Shown here one piece after another: positions 33,901 to 45,899 of a stretch of DNA of 64,000 nt. The position numbers were made by a program, and so were the translations under genes. Position 1 is the first letter of the stretch. Each line of letters begins with the position of its first letter. The DNA comes from Echinococcus granulosus (taxonomy: Eukaryota; Platyhelminthes; Cestoda; Cyclophyllidea; Taeniidae): positions 1,071,898 through 1,135,897 of the forward strand of contig NW_020170385.1 of assembly GCF_000524195.1 (NCBI RefSeq), given 5' to 3'. A model generated the notes under the pieces. The model was given only the letters and a program-made list of their open reading frames with translations, was not told where the DNA came from and did not search any database.

Positions 33901-35835
33901 AATAATCAGGATGGGTGGGGCGTGTCATGGGCCAATTTGTATTTTTTAAATTTAATTCTCAAACACTATTTTTGGTGTTAAAAGTACCGTAAGACACGAA
34001 TTTATGAATACGAAGGTTGATTTCGCAGATGCGATGATTAGTGATATTCAAACACTTTTGTACATTATGTTCGAATTATTATTTGCCTGCGGCTATTGGA
34101 ATCTGCACCTTATGGCCAAGAGGAGTGTAAAGAACTTGAAAAGTGTGCTAGAAAAGTGCTGAAGATTTGGACAAATTGTCCTAGTTTAATGTAAGTATTT
34201 GCACTTCCATGACCGCTCAGTCTGCTAATTAAATCTATTTTCGCAACAAAATATGGTCCCGCAATGAAACCTACGCATCTCCCCATCTCCTATCCTCATT
34301 TGTAGTTTGTGCAACATCTAACAACGTAATGTGAAACTAAAACCTGTGACTCAAAACTATTCTTAAGCGTCTTAATTTTCCCTTTAAAAGCTCACGCCTC
34401 TTTTTCTGGAAGGTTGGGCTAGCTATCAGTTTGTCGCGCAAATCAGGATCACGTTATTTAGAAGTGATATATTTTATTTCTCCCCTGAAGTTGACTAAAT
34501 CTGCTTGCGAAGCAGTGACCAACCATCCCTTGGGTAATTCTCCTGCGTAAAACGAATCAACTTTTCCGGTGGCACTTTCGGCGCAATCAACTAATCGCAT
34601 CGACGCTTAATTTTGCATACTTTTGGTAGTTAAGTGATTCGTTTAGCTTTTTACCCGACTATCTATTTATTTGGTTTTATTTCAATTCGAATCCCTCCAT
34701 TTCCTAATTAATCATGACAGTTATTTTATAACATTTGTTTAAGGATATCTCTTGTAGTTTGAGTAGTATGGATACTTTGTACCTGAGGCAAGATGCTCTG
34801 TTGGTGGCCTCGGGCATTAGTGGTACCTTTGTAACGTTTGTTTCTCTGTGACATCCGGCCAGACAAAAAAATAGTCTCACGTCAAGGACGTCAAATATTG
34901 GTACGTGACTGCACACATTGAAACTGTAGTTACAGCCAAAAAGGGCAACTGCAAGAATAATTGCAAATATCTTGGAGTAAGCTAATACCAGCTATGGATG
35001 ATGCTGCACTAGAGTTTGGTCTCAGTAGCTTCACGTTAATACTAAAGGGCCTTGCTAAACTTATAGATTTTTAGACATTCATAAAGAATATACAAATGAG
35101 TGTTAGCAAGGTCTTCTAATTTTTTCGAATGAATATACTTTGCTGCCAAAGATATAAATTTTCCGTTAAATGCTATTCTCAAGCTTTAGGAGGAATGGTA
35201 TCTGCACATATAACACTTGCCTTTTGTTTGGATGTTTGATCGCATTTAAAAGCCTGCATCCCTCTCTCTTTGATAACGCCTGCTTTTTACCATAGCACTT
35301 GGCTAGAAAGTTGAGCACTGAAAGTGTTACGCGTGATGTTATGAAATTCGTCTATTATTTATTCAGAGAGGAGCTTCTGATTTGGTTACAATGATCGCGA
35401 TTATCAGTCAGTGCAATTTAAGCTGTCAATTCCTGTAGACAGACGGTGTGATTAATTGCCATCAGGAACAAAACAGTAAGTATCGCAATTTCATAATTTA
35501 GTTTGCCTGAAAATATACTACTTGTCAGAGAGCTGCATTTGTAGGGTGATTTCAGCCTATAAACTAAAGCCGGTGGTTGACACGTTAGATTGACATTAGA
35601 GTCATGACGAGGAAGTAGGGCTGTCTACTGTCAAATGTGACGTAAACAATGCTCGAAGTTGCACGCATTCGCACGAACAATGCGGCAGGCTGAGACGCGC
35701 AGTAGTGTGCCCGCAACTGCACGCCCTGGTTGCGCACCGCAGGTCCGAGGCTTTTCGTGTGCAGCCCCGTGCATTCGTCGGACAGGCACACTACCACACA
35801 AGTGCGCAAGCATTGCGTCAGAGCAGGGATCAGAG
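30956..35835. other. Gene-free region of 4.9 kb downstream of dynein
   Basis: Contains the dynein 3' UTR and the promoter side of the secreted-protein gene. I see no ORF with family features and no chain of exons on either strand. A (C)12 tract lies at 31059-31070. The 250 bp before 35836 are clearly GC-richer than the rest and may include a promoter or 5' UTR. Confidence 0.5.
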
Positions 35836-38800
35836 ATGTCCGAACAGCACAACGAGAGTCGACGCTTGGTCGAGTGGACCACACTCTACGCGCTCCTCCT
35901 CCTCCTCCTCCTCCTCTCGGTTGCTGTCACACCAGCTCACTCTGCCAAGGGTTATCTTACTCTGGGCCGGCGGGTAAGATAGACAAATCACGTAGGCCTC
36001 CCTTCGTCCGGTTATACCCCATACCATTCTGCCAATCCACATTGGGACACTGGTTTTCGTGCTTCTTTTATCAACACGAAGTGGCCTTATATTTGACCTT
36101 TTTCAAAGTTTTGGTTATTTTAAAACAAATCGAAATTATGTTTACTCACCTACTACTGTTTTACTACGGTGGTCTAATTTTAATGCACTTCTTAATACTA
36201 CACATTTTTGTCACCGCCATATGAATGACCATGTAAATCCTACTTAAACCTCGAGGCATTTGGGCGAAATAAGCATGAGTGGAATTTTCACACAAACCTA
36301 AGGTACTTCCTGTTAAATTATGTCGATATATATATATATATGTGCATATTTTTTTAATTTGACAACAGTGATTTGAGGTATAAAGCATGCAGCCATTTGC
36401 TGCTATCCAACAGCATCAAATGATTGTGGTTTGTCTAAACAATAAGCCCTGTAGACTTTGTAGTTATTATACTTGTCTTCATTCTTCACATGTTACTGAA
36501 ATTTTCTTTAACTACTTTAACTTCTCACACATAAAGCTTTGAAATGCTCCCTTCGCTCCCAACGAGTTCAATAAGCAATATGAGGGAAACATGCATGCAA
36601 ACTTTGATGCAGTTTGTTAACTAAGTACCGTTATACTTTATAATTAGTAGAGCTAATAAAAGACCAGTTAAGCCGCCATCGAAATGGTAACTTTGGAGAT
36701 TTTATAAGCAAAGGAATATGTGTAATGCTCTAACAACCCCTTTCAGGGTATTCGTTTCCCGTGCGCTTGGCTAGAGCGAGATGGTTTTTTTGATCCACGA
36801 AACAATTTCGTCTCCAAAACGCCCTTCGTACAAAGCCGTTCCAAATGTCAGGGTAAAGGCCACTGTGTCATGAATTGGCTTCCTGCCAATTCAGCTCACG
36901 CCCTCACATTCAAGCTCATCGGCACCGACGGTGAGTCTAATCGCCTTCATTTCGAGTGTTTGAGTAACAAGAAAGTCTACGTAGAAGCTAGTACACATAC
37001 CAATCAAGTTGATATTTTTTCCGTGAAGATTACCGAGAATAATATTTATAAATCCAGTTTTGAACATGGGAGATTTGCACCACCAATTGAAATAAGCTCA
37101 GCTTTTATTTCTTGCTAAACTGGTCGTAAGTTTGTCACAGTCCCACGTTGCCTACATTACCAAGCTCCTAAGCATTCCCGAAGAACTGCTACAAATAGCG
37201 CCTAATCCAGGTTTTCAAAACTGCAGTAGATATTTTACATACAAGGCAGCGACTTGAAACAGTCCATTCAAACTAGGGCCAAAGTGGTCAGTCTTAATTT
37301 GTTTTTGTTAATCTTTAAGGGTGACTGATTCCCAGGAATGCAGAAAATTTCGAATTTTACGGAAACTAAAATGCACATCAATTACCTCGACAATTGCTGT
37401 AAAATGCACCAATCGACTTACTGTGACAACAGTTACGTTAGTTTTAATAAAGCTGCATATTGAGAGGGTCAGATGTGAAAAATGACACAGCCTTAACTAG
37501 CCTGTACGAACTGTAAAACTAAGCCCACAAGAGTAGTCGTCATTGAAAATATAAGTATCGCAAAAATAGATATTAACTCAAGCAGATGACGATAGTCACA
37601 TTCTATCTTGAAGCGAATTTGCTTCCGTATCTGTCTCGTCGCTCTCAGACTAAGACCAATGCATTTCCAAGCCTACCTTTTTCACCGAAACGAAATTTCC
37701 CTTTTTACTAATCGAGGTTTTCCCTTAACTGGAACCAGCTCTGAATAGCGGACGTGAATTTTAGCTGCCTTTTGTTCAAGTGTAGATAACTAGAATTTAT
37801 TCATTAGTTTAAACTCTGTTGTGAAGCAGAAAAAATATTTCAGTGAAACACCTTGAGTAGAAATTCAAAGTTGTATTTTATACAGGACACATCTGAAAAT
37901 CGTTGGTAGTTTAAATGGGTGGATATAAAGTTAAAGGGAACAATGTTATGGCCTCCAAGACGGGGAAGTCATTTGCGAAAGGTATTTGTTGCAAAGTAGC
38001 AAGCCTGGGTTATTTGGTAGTTGTTGCCAAAAACAAATCAATTTTTTATACCAATAGTAGGAATGTCTGAAGTTCTAGATGTCGGGCTGTTAAAATTGGT
38101 ATTAGATATGCCTTTCGGATGGATTGGTCGTTCGCTCATGTGATCTGAAAAATGTTGTTGTTTGTTTGTTGTTGTTGCTGTTTTATTCATTTGAATAGTT
38201 CCATGAAAAATATTCGAGAAACCGTTACTAGTTGTATTTTCAAGCGGAGTTAAGGATTGATTAAATACCCGTATGTACTTGACTAAACTAGAACATAGGG
38301 AACGCAATAATGGATTCCTTAGTCAAAATGTAAATTTGTTTTTGTTTTGAAGATTGTACTGAAATAATCAAAAGTAACGCTATTTGTGTGGCATTCTCCG
38401 TACAGATATGCACGACTACCAATTTCAAGCTCACTTTTGCGAGCCTGTGTACGAAGCTCAGCACCTGCACTGCACCAAACAGGATGGAGAAGTGGCCTTC
38501 ACGATGCGTCAAATAGGTACGTGGTTGACACTCTCGAGCGTCTTCTGTCGGTGCACCCGGCCTGCTGAGGTTACTTCTATCAGCTATGCACATGGCATCA
38601 ACCCCACCGACATTGCATTCCGAGGCGTCTTTTATGAAATGGCTTGTGCTTCCATGGTAGGTGACGTTGTTGAATATTGAGATGCAAAAACGGTATACTG
38701 GGGACTCACTTTAAGTACCTAGATATTCTCAAGGCAGATACGTAGTTTATTCCAATTTTAAATGCTATAAACATGCGATGCTCACCAACTTTGCTGCAAA

Positions 38801-39145
38801 AGATGTGCAAAAGTGAAGTCTCTTCTTAGCCTTAGCAAGAATCTATTCAAACAATTTCTAGAAGAGTTATGGTAATATGCAAAAGAAATCAATCAGTATT
38901 GATACCAGAATCCACTCACTGTTAATAAATCCACTCATCTTCAGCGCGAGTGCAGGGTCGATGAGAGCTGCTTCATAGAGACACCGAACAGTGACGGTCT
39001 TCTTTATGGTGGCAAGGTGATGTGTTTGTGTCCAAAGAAGACTTTCTGCCCTATCTACTTTATTGGAAAAAAGCGCGTTCCCTTCATAGACAGCCAGCAG
39101 AGGATAACCCATTACGGATTGAAGTGCAAGCGACGTTCTTATTGA
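35836..39145 (+). CDS. Secreted cysteine-rich protein, 14 cysteines, family not firmly recognised
   Basis: Four exons: 35836-35973, 36747-36930, 38406-38656, 38945-39145. They sum to 774 nt, giving 257 residues. The N-terminus has a strong signal peptide: a polar stretch, eight consecutive leucines, then SVAVTPAHSA, with likely cleavage near residue 36. The mature part is hydrophilic with 14 cysteines, including SKCQGKGHC, HFCEP, LHCTKQ, FCRC and MCLCPKKTFCP, and ends in basic KCKRRSY. No transmembrane segment follows the signal, so it is probably secreted with disulfides. The spacing loosely recalls invertebrate secreted proteins sometimes labelled U-scoloptoxin(11)-like, but I cannot confirm this, and the label would not imply toxicity. 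The start was chosen for the signal peptide; the frame is open upstream to an ATG at 35659. Confidence 0.7.
35893..35916 (+). repeat. (CTC)8 microsatellite coding the signal-peptide leucines
   Basis: Eight CTC units in frame encode the eight leucines of the hydrophobic core of the secreted protein's signal peptide. Confidence 0.95.
36327..36340. repeat. (TA)7 microsatellite
   Basis: Seven TA units inside intron 1 of the secreted-protein gene. Confidence 0.9.
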
Positions 39146-42100
39146 GCGTCCAATGTGAAATCCCAAACAACTAATCCAAGTTTATTAACTTATGAACTCA
39201 TTTTAATTTCCTTCCACTATCATCCGACTGGGCTGATTTCCTCCATATTGTCTACTGTGAATATAAATTTCGTCATTAAACAATGTGTTCAGGCAGATTC
39301 ATCTGCTCAACATATTTGATGACGTCAACTGCTTTATTAATACTTAAAAAATACGCAACTGCATCCACCGTCCCCTTAGCAAACCACCTTCCTTGTACCA
39401 TAGGGTATGCGACATTGAAAATGGTCTCTTTACCTAGGCCACCTCGATACCTTCATTAGCCCTTAATTTCTACCAGAATGTTTCCATTAAACAAATCGGC
39501 AAAAAATAGTTAGAATAATGAACATATGACACTTTCAGGGCTGAGGAGACGTGTGCCCTATTCGTCACTATTATTTATTAATTACATCTCCAAAATATCC
39601 GGAACTGGCGAATACCCTCTGAATATGATGGCGTTGACTGTAGAGCTGTTGGAAAGTCTTTTTTGGTACATGAACGACTAGTGGAGTATGATTATCGTGA
39701 TTTTGTCCGCACGAATTCCCATATCTTTTATCACCTTAAAATTGAATAATATTTAAACCAAAATTAAAGTCACGAAATACTCATACTGGTACTGATAACC
39801 TAGGGATTTGCTGTTTCGACACTTGACTGACGCTTTGAATCCTGCGTCATTGCCACCTCAGTGTTGGAACGTGGTGGTTAACCTTTCCGATGCGATCACA
39901 CCCGCCTCTGTGCCAAGACTTCACGTAATTGGCTGAATATCACAAAGATATTGTTTTACCCCTTCTTCGTAGGGTCCGTCACGAGCGCGCTAATACCGCC
40001 ACTTTCAACTCTTATTCAACATTTTTTAAAATTAATCATAGTTTGGAATCGATTCACAAATTGCTCATCATATCCTTATCAAAAGACGTAAAGCTCTTCA
40101 TATGTTAGAGGAGCAGGCAAATGATTTCTCTTTAAACAATTCTATCATCTCAAAGTCCCAGACGCTTGAGCACTTTTCTAATCTGCAAATGGGAGAACTT
40201 TTAAGTGAATTAGAATTATTTTGCATTGAAACAAATGAGCACAAACCACCAGTCCTTAAAATTTTTCGCAATTGGGTGTGGCGTTGGTTTTAACCTTGAT
40301 GGTTTGAAAAAGGGTTAGGTATTGTGAAGTATTTAGCTAAATTGTATAACGCTGCCTGTGTATCGCTATCCGTGAGCAGTTAACAACACCCGCTCACATC
40401 AGTTAAGGCTGGGCTGGTAACCAGCGGTGCCACGACCAGTTTATCACGAACACCTCCGCTGATCCTCGGCGTGGGTGACTCATTCGCCTGGACGCCTTGG
40501 TCAATTGTGTGCGAGCCCATAAGCCCATTCCGCCGCACTCCGTCACGCAACACTGGACTGGCATTTGCCTACCGGTGGTGCACTTTTAACCACCAACCCT
40601 CACCTCTTACCTCCGAAAGAGGGGGTTGACATTTTCCATCGTACTGAACTCAAAAGCCCCGTTGATCCGGACTCTCCATTTAATATATGTATGAAGAATG
40701 CCATCGATCGTTGTAACAATCATATTAAAGGGAACAAGTATACTTCTGTTAAGCAGTTATCATTAGGGAATGCATCCGAGTCGTCATAAAATTCGTAACT
40801 ATAAATTGGTACATTAACGTAGCTCAGAAAGATCTACAGCGTGGTCGCAAAAAGTAAACGTTTATGAAACACCTAGCAGGAACATCGATAAGCATCGAAG
40901 CGCAGCAGTGTATTTATATTACTGGTAAGATTTAAGACCATCTCCAGAATGGCTAGAAAGTGCTCGATTACGTACCGTAAGAATATCGCCATTGGACAAT
41001 AAGATAACTAGTACAGATTCAAGTATTCATTGCTACTGCTCATCGTATCCGTAAATAAATAGGATATTGCCAGTTTTGTTATACACAAATGGTTATTTTG
41101 CCTACAAGTCACTACAGCTCTAAACTCCAAAGAATTTGACCTTATTTGAGCAAAAGAGTGATTTACACCTTAAACTTAATACCATTCCCAACGGGTGAAC
41201 ACTAATAACAACACAAACAACTTCACCGAACAACGAATTTACCTTTGGCATGGAGTGAGCACAAGGAGTGAAGAGATTATAAGGTCAAGGGCCAGGCAAA
41301 CATGAAATTTAGTGGATGGGCCCCGCATTGTTCGGACCCGAGAATTGAGTTTTAATAATTGTTAATTTGGCAGTAGTGATAACACTCCAGTGTAAATCAC
41401 CTCTTGTAATGCGTTTTGGAAAGGTTACTCCCAAAGAAGCACGTTCGTTGTGAGGAGATCTCAGTACCGTTAGTAGTCAAGCAGCTTACCGCTAAATAGT
41501 AGCTTGAAAAGTTAACCCCCAAAACCCACGTTATTCGAGTGCCCGATCACCGTTGCGGCATGTGCCAGTAAATCTTTTCTACTAGCCATCACCTATGGTG
41601 ACTCACTGAGACTATAGTGAAATAGATCGAATGTTCTGCTCCATGACAACATACCCAAGTCTACGCGATTGCACAGCGCCACGCAGATCGCAATCCCTGC
41701 TAGAAAGTCTACCCTACTGTCGCCACTTTCGGTCGGTCGGTCAATTTCAGAAAGTCCTCAAAAATACTAAGAAATTTTAAACCAGGAACCTACTTCAGAG
41801 GTTAAATTCACAGTAAAAGTACCACATTAGCTACACTTTGCTTACGACAGCCCAGCGAGGAGATTTGTGCAACCCTGAGCAAGTTAGCCAAGTTCCACCA
41901 GTGTTAAATACCCGTTGAAGAAGACTGGATATATAAACAAGCGGGATTTTGGTTTCAAACTGGTCCAATGGAAAAGGACCGCAACCCACTTCCTCGTACG
42001 AAACTACCTTCAGACGGCTCGGCGTTACCGAATACCAAAGGGGATGATTGCAATTTGCGTAATGTACACCACCTGTGCACGTGTTCAGAAGCTAACAAAC

Positions 42101-42433
42101 GACATTTATAGGGAAGAGAGGAAATACAGGGAACAGACCAAATTAATCGAAAAACCAATCCTCGAGTCCAAGAGTATTAATGAACCTTACAATCACCCAC
42201 TGATGCAACTGGTCACCTGCAATCAATCCCACGAGAAAGCGTCTCCAAGCGACCCATGTCCCCCTTCCCTCCCACCAATGTGCAGATCGAACCGATCACA
42301 AACGGAGACCAAAACGCATGAACAGCGCACCCCACACATCTAAACGAGTAATCACAATTCAAATATTTTTTATATTTCCTACGAAATCACACCAAGTCTG
42401 ATAAAGTACAGCATCTCAAAGAGAGACAACATT
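39146..42433. other. Gene-free region between the secreted-protein gene and ataxin-2
   Basis: The two genes are convergent, so both 3' UTRs fall here. No exon chain was found. A GC-richer patch at about 40380-40640 looks like a decayed insertion, without clear ends. A 142-codon ORF at 41915-42343 lies antisense to the probable ataxin-2 3' UTR and has no family features. Confidence 0.5.
39275..39280 (+). promoter_or_regulatory. Possible polyadenylation signal of the secreted-protein gene
   Basis: ATTAAA 130 nt past the TGA at 39145. It is the nearest plausible signal; no AATAAA occurs between. Confidence 0.35.
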
Positions 42434-44879
42434 CTAAAGATTAGAACCCGTGCCATTAGGTTGTTGAGGCATGTAAAGCTGAACCGGGTGGGGCTGGGGG
42501 TGAACGGTCTGAGGAATACTGAAGGTGTTTGGAACGCCCTGATGGGCTACGCCCATGGTCATGGCCTGAGCCAGCATTTGCTGAGGCGAGAGTTGGTAGG
42601 GACCAGCAGTAAAAAATAGGTGAGGCTGTGGTTGCTGTTGAACAGATTGCACAGTTCCCGGCTGCTGAGCAGCCTGTAGTTGTAAAGGTTGCGATGGCAT
42701 GAGAGATTGCTGACCTTGATTGTGCAATTGAGACCCAATTTGAGGCTGACCTCCAGCTCCAACTTGCTGTATAGGGAAAGGAATCAAACCAGGTGCTTGG
42801 TAGACAGGCTGAGAATAGTAGCCAAGCGAACCTGGAGGAGCCTGCGATCCGATTAGTTGACCTGTTGAATACTGAGGGTAAGCAGCTATGCCAGCAGGGC
42901 CTTGAACGCTTCCAGGGTGGGGACTGTAACCAGGGTGAAACTGAGCTCCTTGTACCTGAGAGGAAGAAGTAATGGCTTGCGAACTCGGCTGCAGGTGGTT
43001 TACTTGCCCAGATGGTGGCTGCGTAGAATGCGAAGTCGCAGAGGACTGCTGTCCCGAAGCTTGAGAGGCAGAGACAGTACCAGTGAAGGCATGCATCCCA
43101 GAGTATGCCGTTGTATGAAAATTTCCAGTGACTGGCGAAATGAGTGGAACGCCTATCGAATAAGAAGCAGCTTGAACTATAGGAAACCCCTGAGGGAATA
43201 TTGGGAAGGGTAACTGTTGAGATGCCGTGTTAGCTTGGTCAATGGAACGCTGTTTAGAATAATTTCCAGCAGGAACACTTTGCCTTGGTCCCCTTGATCC
43301 AACTGCGGACTGAGCCACACTTGGCTGACTAGATAATGATCCTGGAGCAGATAATTGTTGAGACACCATGGCTAGATGTTGAGGAGAAAAATTGATTTGG
43401 GGGTGACGCAAAGTCGTAAACTGGGAAGCCATTGCAGATGATAATACGCAAGGGACAGAAGAGGGCAAATTAAACTGAACAGCGGGAGTAGGACCGTTTG
43501 GTAAAGGGTGCTGACCAGATACTGCAAAACCAGACACCGATAGAGGCATCGGTTGAGAATACGCAGCAGGATTGAAGGTGGCACCGGCAAGACCTGCCGA
43601 CTCAAGAGGTTTAATAATTCCTGCAGGCTTGAACTCTGGCGCATCCGGATCCAGAAAACCCTTCTTCTTATCCTCCCTTTTCCCTACACTCTCGGCTGGC
43701 TTCAACGAATCCTTCTCCGGCGATGCGGATGCATTTTCAGAGGCATCCATGGTTGGAGACTCATGAGAGGATGGTTTTGGAGAAACTTTCTCCAAGGCGG
43801 TGTCAGATGATGCTTTACTTGGTGTCGAATCACTGCATGACTTGTTCTGATCTCGTAGTGGGGCAGAATTGGATTTCAGTGATTTTGTTTCCGTAGATTT
43901 GTGTACTTCAGAATATTCTCGAGGTAAAGAGGCACGGTTGTTCCCACGTCCCCCCTTTTTATTAGTACGAACAAAGGTATTTTTGAACTCCCTACCTTGG
44001 ACGCCATCCTGCAACACGGCACTAAACTTCAGCTCCTCGTTTTCAGCTTCACCATCGGCTAAGCTTTCCCATGCTGAAGCAAGGCATTTATTATCTTCAA
44101 TCTCCTTTGCAACTTTTGCATAGTATTCCTCCTTTGCCTTGAACTCTGGATCAGTTTTGTCCAGTGGTACCCTACAGCAATCAAGACCATCAATTCGCTT
44201 ACGTGTACCCTTCAAGATTTTCGCGATAAGAAGAAGTGACATTGTATTTCTGTTTATTTACTTCAAACATTTGATCTGGAGGGAAGTGTTCATCTGACGT
44301 CAAGGAAAATGCTTCCGCGTCCTCATTGGATGTGAAAAAGTGCTGTAAGCAAGTATCTGGATCGTCGAGCTGAAAAGAACTCTCATCTGCCACCAGTTCC
44401 TCTAGAAAATGCAATGACTAAACAATGTACCTTTCTGCACTTCAACAGAATTAACGTTACGGACGATGATTTTCTGAATATCAGACAAAGGTATAACTTT
44501 ATCCTCGTCCAAACGAAAAGGACCATCATTGGATCCTCGAGGAGCGGAACGGACAAACTTCATGCCAAAACCACCCTACAACGCTAGCATAAAGTATCCC
44601 ACATACGTTAGGAGCAACAGCTTTGATAACTCCAACGTAATCGTAAGTAGGCGTGGAAATCTCACCGACATTCCCCTGGGAAAAACAATTTGTACAAAAG
44701 AAAACCAACTACCATGAAACAACGTGCGAACTGGTAGGTCAAATGTGGACTTGAAAATAGTCCAATCTCACTGGAAGAAGAGCCCTATGCAATTAAGTTC
44801 AGATATAACTAGAGATTACCGGAGCCGTGGACAACTTAGGATGATGCGTAGGAGGCTTCTTGCGGGGTCTAAGCAACAT
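42434..44879 (-). CDS. ATXN2: Ataxin-2 homologue (Lsm, LsmAD and PAM2)
   Basis: Six exons: 44879-44820, 44784-44713, 44675-44607, 44575-44431, 44401-44203, 44171-42434. They sum to 2,283 nt, giving 760 residues. The introns are 35, 37, 31, 29 and 31 nt. Ataxin-2 is a cytoplasmic RNA-binding regulator of translation and stress granules. The Lsm domain spans roughly residues 20-120 (LTYQFARCFMGNVG, TYDYVGVIKAVAPN, IPLSDIQKIIVRNV). LsmAD spans roughly 155-230 (MFEVNKQKYNVTSSY, VPLDKTDPEFKAKEEYY). A PAM2-like motif, FLDPDAPEFKPAG near residue 355, should bind poly(A)-binding protein. The C-terminal half is Ser/Pro/Gln-rich and low complexity, typical of the family. The protein is shorter than human ataxin-2 (about 1,300 residues). 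The most N-terminal junction, including intron 1, is the least certain. Confidence 0.88.
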
Positions 44880-45899
44880 TAGAGAATACAAATGATACCT
44901 CTGTGTTAGTCTAACAATGCGCTTATTAACACTAGACATCCTTAATCACTCCCAACAATGTGACACGAACGTCGGCGTACGAAGTAAACAACTGTAGAGA
45001 TTCTTCGGATATGCAAACCAATGGAAAAATTAAAACAAATTTTCACTCCGAGATACCGCATCAAATTAGTCACTTGTATTACAGTACGAGGTGTTGATTT
45101 AGTTCGCAAACAGATCATCTGGAAATAAAAACAAAAATTAAGGGAAAGATAAAATTTAAACAAGATTCAATTAGCTAAAAAATTTTCTAACGTAAGATGT
45201 ATGTGTACCCAGTACTCCATAACTTGATTGTGCGCAATCTTGCAACTTTACTTTTACTGCAAGCACACTTACAAATAGTAGATCAAGAATGGTCCCCTAA
45301 GCCCAAAACTTAGGTTGGCTTAAAACATTTGTTTTAAGAACTCTGATAACCACTGCAGCCAGTTATTAACAGTGCCGCGAACGGCTTTTATATCTTGTTC
45401 TGTGCCTTTTTTGTGGCGAAAATACGAGGTTACATCATGATTCAGTAATATCCCTCAGTAGTATCACACGTTGGTATTGCCCCTTTGACTGCTGATAATT
45501 TAACCAAATTTTCTGCCACCTAAAATGCTTTTCAAAAACACCAATTTTTAACTACACATCCTTTTAATTCCCTTGGTAATATCTCCGGAACAACATGTTT
45601 TGAATTTGATTTCTCACTTGCGTTGGAGTATGGCAGTTTTCTACATCAGGTGCTCTCGACTTAAATCATTGAGTACACGAAGAATCCTTTAAAAACATTT
45701 TATAATTTTCCGTTTTTCCGATGTCTCCTCTCAGGGCTTCCTCAACCTTGGGACTTATTTGATTATTGGACGGAGAGCACATTAGTGGTGTTCGCACCTA
45801 TGTAGGTGTGGTCACGTCAGGGCCTCAGTAACAAAGCCGTGGTTTGGCATTAGATTTTGCAAAACACAAGGCACCTTCTTAAGTACCACAGCCAGAAGT
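44880..45899. other. 1.0-kb divergent promoter region between ataxin-2 and RABGGTA
   Basis: The start codons of two genes on opposite strands face away from each other across this stretch. No coding segment was seen. Promoters and 5' UTRs of both are expected here; no single element could be assigned. Confidence 0.6.

Noticed and set aside
38517..38569. Short intron with donor GTACGT inside exon 3 of the secreted-protein gene
   Set aside because: The frame reads through with cysteine-bearing sequence (FCRC) and no stop. The candidate acceptors lead to frames that lose the pattern or reach an early stop.
41915..42343. 142-codon plus-strand ORF just beyond the ataxin-2 stop
   Set aside because: It lies antisense to the probable ataxin-2 3' UTR, has no recognisable domain and no supporting splice chain. 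Length alone is not enough.
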